NCBI GenBank assembly: GCA_910579865.1
Contig: CAJTXA010000002.1
Location: 1 to 64,000 of the forward strand
Length of the DNA: 64,000 nt
Source of the DNA: an uncultured Lachnospiraceae bacterium
Lineage (GTDB): Bacteria; Bacillota; Clostridia; Lachnospirales; Lachnospiraceae
Direction: 5' to 3'
How positions within the stretch are numbered: the first letter of the stretch is position 1; each line of letters opens with the position of its first letter. This document shows positions 59,646 through 64,000 of this stretch, piece after piece. The translations under genes were made by a program, and so were the position numbers. The notes beneath the pieces are model-generated. The model made no database searches. It was not told the DNA's origin and saw nothing but the letters and a program-made list of their open reading frames with translations.

Positions 59646-60917
59646 ATGGAGAAAAAACCATTTGTTACATTAGAACAGGTAAAAGAAATTGTAAAAAAAT
59701 ATCCAACCCCATTTCATATCTATGATGAAAAGGGGATTCGAGAAAATGCAAGAAAGTTAAAAGAGGCATTTTCTTGGAATCCTGGATTTCATGAATATTT
59801 TGCAGTTAAGGCTACGCCAAATCCTTATTTAATGGAGATATTAAAAGAAGAAGGAATTGGAGCAGATTGTTCTTCCTATACAGAACTTTTGTTGGCAGAT
59901 AAGATTGGATTACATGGAAAACAAATTATGTTTTCTTCAAATGTGACGCCAGCAAAAGATTTTGAATTGGCAGCGAAGCTAGATGCGATTATTAATTTTG
60001 ATGATATTACTCATATTGATTTTTATGAAAAAATTGCCCCATTTAAAGAGGTAATGTGCTGTCGTTTCAATCCTGGTGGAAAGTTTCAGATTCATAATAC
60101 CATTATGGATAGTCCGCAAGATGCAAAATATGGAATGACTAGAGCACAGATGACAGAGGCATTTTTTAAGTTAAAGAAAAAAGGAGTAAAACAAATTGGA
60201 ATTCATTCTTTTTTAGCCAGTAATACAGTAACGAATGACTATTATCCTACATTAGCACGATTGTTGTTTCAAACGGCAGTGGAACTTCAAGCAGAAACTG
60301 GTGTAACGATTCCTTTTATTAATTTATCTGGTGGAGTTGGTGTTGCTTATCATCCAGAGCAGGAACCAAATGATATTTTAGTAATTGGAGAGGGAGTGCG
60401 AAAGGCATATGAAGAAGTACTTGTACCTGCTGGTATGAAGGATGTCGCAATCTTTACAGAACTAGGACGTTTTATGATGGCTCCTTATGGACATTTGATT
60501 ACACAGGCAATTCATGAAAAGCATACACATAAGGAGTATATTGGATTAGATGCTTGTGCAGCAAATTTAATGCGTCCGGCGATGTATGGCTCTTATCATC
60601 ATATTACTGTGTTAGGGAAAGAAAAAGCAGATTGTAATCAAGTCTATGATATAACAGGTGGATTATGTGAAAATAATGATAAATTTGCGATTGATCGAAA
60701 ACTGCCAGAGATTACAATAGGAGATTATATCTGTATTCATGATACAGGAGCACATGGGTTTTCTATGGGATATAATTATAATGGAAAACTTCGTTCGGCA
60801 GAGTTATTGCTTTGTATGGATGGAAGTGTAAAGATGATTCGTCGAGCTGAAACGGCGGAAGATTATTTTGCAACATTGGATTTAGAAGGATTTCAACATA
60901 CAAAAGAAAGCATTTGA
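59646..60917 (+). CDS. lysA: Diaminopimelate decarboxylase
   Basis: The 423-residue enzyme carries out the last step of lysine synthesis, converting meso-diaminopimelate to lysine. It is a fold-III PLP enzyme: YFAVKATPNP with the PLP Lys, HSFLASNTV, NLSGGVGVAYHP, ELGRFMM, CENNDKF and the C-terminal DTGAHGFSMGYNYNG. Length is normal. GAGGG lies before the start. It has its own promoter and stops within the -35 box of the next promoter, which drives the riboswitch and dapA-dapB. Confidence 0.95.
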   Translation: MEKKPFVTLEQVKEIVKKYPTPFHIYDEKGIRENARKLKEAFSWNPGFHEYFAVKATPNPYLMEILKEEGIGADCSSYTELLLADKIGLHGKQIMFSSNVTPAKDFELAAKLDAIINFDDITHIDFYEKIAPFKEVMCCRFNPGGKFQIHNTIMDSPQDAKYGMTRAQMTEAFFKLKKKGVKQIGIHSFLASNTVTNDYYPTLARLLFQTAVELQAETGVTIPFINLSGGVGVAYHPEQEPNDILVIGEGVRKAYEEVLVPAGMKDVAIFTELGRFMMAPYGHLITQAIHEKHTHKEYIGLDACAANLMRPAMYGSYHHITVLGKEKADCNQVYDITGGLCENNDKFAIDRKLPEITIGDYICIHDTGAHGFSMGYNYNGKLRSAELLLCMDGSVKMIRRAETAEDYFATLDLEGFQHTKESI

Positions 60918-60942
60918 CAACATATCGTTACAGTGTTATAAT
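60914..60942 (+). promoter_or_regulatory. Perfect sigma-A promoter of the riboswitch-dapAB transcript
   Basis: TTGACA (60914-60919), 17 bases, TATAAT (60937-60942), with TGT giving an extended -10. The -35 overlaps the lysA stop codon (60915-60917). Confidence 0.9.
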
Positions 60943-60954
60943 CCAAGAAAGTTA

Positions 60955-61150
60955 TCATGTTCGTAGAGGTTGCGTTTTTAAAAAGTAAACTGTTGGATAG
61001 AGTAAGGATAGAAGAAGGCAGTGGAAAGGGAAAAACGCCGAAAAAGTGTGGAAACCTTACTAAAGCACTTTTGGGCATACAGTGAAAAATTGTATGACTG
61101 TCATCAGTAATGATGGGGTGCTACAAAGGATTGAGAATTTATGATAGAAT
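60955..61150 (+). ncRNA. Lysine riboswitch (L box) controlling dapA-dapB
   Basis: The known lysine aptamer sequence elements occur in order: TAGAGGTTGCG, AAGTA, GAAGGCAGTGGAAAGGG, ACGCCGAA, TGGGCATACAGTG and ACTGTCA, with the closing strand CTAC near 61120. In this class lysine binding favours a terminator and lowers expression. A terminator hairpin follows directly (61156-61186), then dapA. Edges are approximate. Confidence 0.9.
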
Positions 61151-61155
61151 CATTT

Positions 61156-61186
61156 GACCGCCCTATATCATTGGACGGTTTTTTTA
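61156..61186 (+). terminator. Riboswitch-controlled terminator
   Basis: ACCGCCC (61157-61163) pairs with GGACGGT (61173-61179) with one C-A mismatch, followed by seven or more T. It lies between the aptamer and dapA. Confidence 0.85.
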
Positions 61187-61287
61187 TTGTAAATTTGAAA
61201 AGTAGGGCAAAATAGCGATCAAATGAATATGATATATCATAATCAGGATAAAAATTAGCTATCCTGGAAAGATAAGGAGGAATTAGA

Positions 61288-62178
61288 ATGGCAATATTTA
61301 AAGGTGCAGGCGTAGCAATTGTAACCCCGTTTACAGAGGATAATCAGGTAAATTTTGAGAAATTGGGAGAATTGATTGAATTTCAGATTGCAAATCAAGT
61401 GGATAGTATTATTATCTGTGGTACAACAGGGGAAGCTTCTACATTGACACATGAAGAACATCTAGATACCATTCGTTATACGGTAAAAAAGGTAGCAGGA
61501 AGAGTTCCTGTGGTGGCAGGAACAGGATCAAATTGTACAGAGACAGCGATTTATCTTTCCAAAGAAGCAGAAAAAGCAGGAGCAGATGGACTTTTATTAG
61601 TGACTCCTTATTACAATAAAGCAACACAAAAAGGGTTGATTACTCATTTTACAATGATAGCAAATTCGGTAAAATTACCGATTATTCTTTATAATGTACC
61701 AAGCAGAACTGGGTGTAATATTCTTCCTGAAACAGCAGTTACATTAGCAAAACAAGTAGAAAATATTGTAGGTATAAAAGAGGCAAGCGGAAATATTTCA
61801 CAGGTAGCAAAGTTGGCACAGTTGGCAGAAGGATGTATTGATATTTATTCTGGAAATGATGATCAAATTGTACCATTGTTATCATTAGGCGGAGTAGGAG
61901 TGATTTCTGTTTTGGCAAATATTGCACCAAAAAAGACACATGAGATAGTAGCAAGTTATTTAGAAGGAGATGTACAAACAAGCCGAAAACTGCAGTTAGA
62001 AGCAATACCACTTTGTGAAGCGTTGTTTTGTGAAGTAAATCCAATTCCAGTAAAGGCGGCTATGAATCTAATGGGATTTGAAATTGGCAGTCTGCGTCGA
62101 CCTCTTTCGGAAATGGAAACAGAACATTTAGAAAAATTAAAGAAAGCCTTGACTGATTATGGGATTGCGATAAAATAG
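61288..62178 (+). CDS. dapA: 4-hydroxy-tetrahydrodipicolinate synthase
   Basis: The 296-residue enzyme condenses pyruvate with aspartate semialdehyde, the first committed step to diaminopimelate and lysine. Motifs: CGTTGEASTLTHEEH, TPYYNKATQKG with the catalytic Tyr, and VGIKEASGN with the Schiff-base Lys. Length is typical. AAGGAGG precedes the start. It is preceded by the lysine riboswitch and followed after 34 bases by dapB. Confidence 0.96.
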   Translation: MAIFKGAGVAIVTPFTEDNQVNFEKLGELIEFQIANQVDSIIICGTTGEASTLTHEEHLDTIRYTVKKVAGRVPVVAGTGSNCTETAIYLSKEAEKAGADGLLLVTPYYNKATQKGLITHFTMIANSVKLPIILYNVPSRTGCNILPETAVTLAKQVENIVGIKEASGNISQVAKLAQLAEGCIDIYSGNDDQIVPLLSLGGVGVISVLANIAPKKTHEIVASYLEGDVQTSRKLQLEAIPLCEALFCEVNPIPVKAAMNLMGFEIGSLRRPLSEMETEHLEKLKKALTDYGIAIK

Positions 62179-62212
62179 CTACTAGATTGAAGAAAGAAAA
62201 AGGAGATGCAAA

Positions 62213-62968
62213 ATGATAAAAATCATATTATGTGGCTGCAATGGAAAAATGGGGCAGGTCATATCAGAAATTGTTGGAAATGATGCAGAAGCTCAGATTG
62301 TAGCAGGGATTGATTTAAATACAGAAGCAAAAAATGGGTATCCAGTTTTTGCACAGATTACAGACTGTAATCGAGAGGCAGATGTGATGATTGATTTTTC
62401 GCATCCTTCTGTATTAAGTGAGATGCTGCAATATAGTATAGAAAAACAGATTCCTCTTGTACTATGTACAACTGGACTTTCACAGGAGCAGATAGAGGAA
62501 GTAAAAAAGGCTGCAAAGCAGGTTGCTATTTTGCGTTCAGCGAATATGTCTTTGGGAATTAATATTTTATTAAAGTTGATTCAAGAAGCAGCAAAAATCT
62601 TAGCTCCAGCAGGTTTTGATATGGAAATTGTGGAACGACATCACAATCAGAAATTGGATGCACCAAGTGGAACAGCATTAGCACTAGCAGATTCTTTAAA
62701 TGCAGCTATGAATGATACCTATTTTTATAAATATGATAGAAGTGCAGAGAGAGCAAAGCGGAATGGAAAAGAGATAGGGATTAGTGCAGTCCGTGGGGGA
62801 ACAATTGTTGGAGAGCATGAAATTATTTTTGCTGGTAGAGATGAAGTAGTAGAGTTAAAACATACCGCTTATTCAAAAGCGATATTTGGAAATGGAGCTG
62901 TGCAGGCGGCTAAATTTTTAGCTGGAAAAGCGGCTGGAATTTATGATATGAGTGATGTAATCGGATAA
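62213..62968 (+). CDS. dapB: 4-hydroxy-tetrahydrodipicolinate reductase
   Basis: The 251-residue enzyme carries out the second step of the diaminopimelate pathway with NAD(P)H. Motifs: GCNGKMGQVI (nucleotide fold), CTTGLS, SANMSLGINI, and ERHHNQKLDAPSGTA with the catalytic His and Lys. AAAGGAG precedes the start. It is co-transcribed with dapA and a terminator follows. Confidence 0.96.
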   Translation: MIKIILCGCNGKMGQVISEIVGNDAEAQIVAGIDLNTEAKNGYPVFAQITDCNREADVMIDFSHPSVLSEMLQYSIEKQIPLVLCTTGLSQEQIEEVKKAAKQVAILRSANMSLGINILLKLIQEAAKILAPAGFDMEIVERHHNQKLDAPSGTALALADSLNAAMNDTYFYKYDRSAERAKRNGKEIGISAVRGGTIVGEHEIIFAGRDEVVELKHTAYSKAIFGNGAVQAAKFLAGKAAGIYDMSDVIG

Positions 62969-62991
62969 CGGAGTGAATTTGTATTAGAAAG

Positions 62992-63025
62992 ACAGGATTG
63001 CTCTTAGAGAGTAGTCCTGTTTTTG
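62992..63025 (+). terminator. Terminator of the dapA-dapB operon
   Basis: ACAGGATTGCTCT pairs with AGAGTAGTCCTGT (one wobble/mismatch) around a three-base loop, followed by four T. Confidence 0.88.
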
Positions 63026-63070
63026 GTGTATGAAAAAATTTAGGAAATTTTCAACAAAAAAACACATTTT

Positions 63071-63087
63071 TTTGTTATGGTAACAAA
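63071..63087. promoter_or_regulatory. Palindromic operator-like site before the ABC ATPase gene
   Basis: TTTGTTA-TGG-TAACAAA is a perfect seven-base inverted repeat. A possible -10 (TATAGA, 63093-63098) lies just downstream, so a bound protein would cover the -35 region. Confidence 0.5.
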
Positions 63088-63117
63088 AGCATTATAGAAA
63101 TGAGGAGGAAAATTGTC

Positions 63118-64000
63118 TTGATAGAAGTAAATAATCTGGTGAAGCAGTATGGAGATCATGTGGCTGTGGATCATCTAAGTTTTAAGGTGGAGAAAGGGCA
63201 GATTTATGGATTTTTGGGACCAAATGGTGCAGGAAAATCAACAACTATGAATATTATGACAGGTTATCTGTCAGCGACAAGTGGGGAAGTGATTATCAAC
63301 GGATACAATATATTTGAAGAGCCAGAGCAGGCAAAAAAGTGTATTGGTTATCTGCCAGAGATGCCGCCTCTTTATATGGATATGACACCTTTGGAGTATT
63401 TAAAGTTTGTTGCAGAATTAAAGAAGATACCTAAAAAAGATCAGATGCAGATGATTGCAGATGTAATGAAACTGGTAAAGATTACAGAGTATGGAAATCG
63501 GCTGATTCGAAATCTTTCAAAGGGTTATAAACAACGTGTGGGACTGGCGCAGGCGATTCTTGGCTATCCAGAAGTAATTATATTAGATGAGCCTACTGTA
63601 GGATTAGATCCAAAGCAGATTATAGAAATTCGAGATTTAATTAAAGAGTTAAGTAAAAAGCATACTGTAATTTTAAGTTCTCATATTATGCAGGAGATTA
63701 GTGCAGTATGTGATTATATTATGATTATTGCACATGGAAAGCTGGTTGCCAGTGATACCCCAGAAAATTTAAGTAAATTGATGTTGGGGTCAAACGAGAT
63801 AGAGTTAGTAATTCGTGGAGAAGAGGCTTTAGTAAAAGAGATTCTTTTAAAAAATTCAGAAATTACAAATCTTGCTGTTCATCATGGAGTAGAAGAAGGA
63901 TGTGTTTTGGTAGAAATAAAAACTCCATCCGAAATAGATATTCGAGAAAAAATTTTTTATCAGATGTGTGAAGCAAAATGTCCAATTTTAATGATGAAAT
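63118..64000 (+). CDS. ABC transporter ATP-binding protein (NatA/GldA-type), partial
   Basis: At least 294 residues are encoded before the window ends, with no stop. The reading frame has Walker A GPNGAGKS, the Q-loop LPEMPPLY, signature LSKGYKQR and Walker B IILDEPTVGLD, plus the His switch SSHIM. It opens with IEVNNLVKQYGDHVAV, and the residues after about 225 form the C-terminal regulatory part seen in NatA/GldA-type exporters. Initiation is at TTG 63118, supported by GAGGAGG about 9 bases upstream; no suitable ATG lies nearby. The membrane subunit is expected just beyond the window. Confidence 0.9.
   Translation, partial: MIEVNNLVKQYGDHVAVDHLSFKVEKGQIYGFLGPNGAGKSTTMNIMTGYLSATSGEVIINGYNIFEEPEQAKKCIGYLPEMPPLYMDMTPLEYLKFVAELKKIPKKDQMQMIADVMKLVKITEYGNRLIRNLSKGYKQRVGLAQAILGYPEVIILDEPTVGLDPKQIIEIRDLIKELSKKHTVILSSHIMQEISAVCDYIMIIAHGKLVASDTPENLSKLMLGSNEIELVIRGEEALVKEILLKNSEITNLAVHHGVEEGCVLVEIKTPSEIDIREKIFYQMCEAKCPILMMK

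Noticed and set aside
1..64000. CRISPR array, prophage or integrated element
   Set aside because: No regularly spaced repeats, phage structural genes or integrase were found; the only mobile-element relative is the catalytically altered transposase-like gene at 3178-4221.

Overview
The window looks like a chromosomal segment from a low-GC, motile, anaerobic Firmicute, most likely a Lachnospiraceae (class Clostridia) relative. The reasons are strongly A/T-biased codons, Gram-positive Shine-Dalgarno sequences, sigma-A promoters, two sites resembling the flagellar sigma-28 promoter, DUF4250 and DUF4317 genes that are typical of Clostridia, BlaI/M56 sensor pairs, and a lysine riboswitch before dapA. 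No prophage, CRISPR array or intact insertion sequence was recognised. The genus cannot be named from sequence reading alone. || Layout, left third (1-27540): the 3' end of a 23S rRNA gene is followed directly by tRNA-Asp and tRNA-Trp with no 5S gene between. Next come a probable motility-regulon gene of unknown function, DUF4250, a NodB deacetylase, and a MerR regulator in tandem with a protein that looks like a transposase without its catalytic acids. Then come a cell-wall-binding repeat protein, an rtcB/MmcQ/LD-carboxypeptidase operon, DUF4317, an HD hydrolase, rqcH, and a five-domain cyclic-di-GMP protein. A MarR regulator follows with a heterodimeric ABC exporter, and both promoters carry the same operator. 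A GH28-like protein with an aldo/keto reductase and an envelope group (CPBP protease, UDP-galactopyranose mutase, GT2, PAP2 phosphatase) close this part. || Middle (27694-46074): tRNA-Val and tRNA-Met, then a PstI/BsuBI-type restriction-modification pair, a lytic transglycosylase with a sigma-28-like promoter, a first BlaI/M56 pair, a candidate small RNA, and a leucine-rich-repeat lipoprotein. A five-gene operon follows (SWIM zinc finger, HEAT-like, MoxR AAA+ ATPase, DUF5682, VWA). It resembles the yehL/yehM/yehP/yehQ group of E. coli and is the best candidate for an uncharacterised system. A homodimeric ABC exporter comes next. || Right third (46231-64000): clpB, a MATE exporter, a second BlaI/M56 pair with two visible operator copies, an unknown zinc-ribbon protein, tRNA-Glu, holA, and an oxidoreductase gene that reads in frame into the remnant of an HD-GYP phosphodiesterase gene. 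Then come hflX with a TPR lipoprotein, lysA, a lysine riboswitch, dapA-dapB, and an ABC ATPase cut by the window end. || Functional themes are envelope maintenance and export, motility and cyclic-di-GMP signalling, lysine/diaminopimelate synthesis, and stress or repair functions. All calls rest on reading motifs and gene context; no database search was run.
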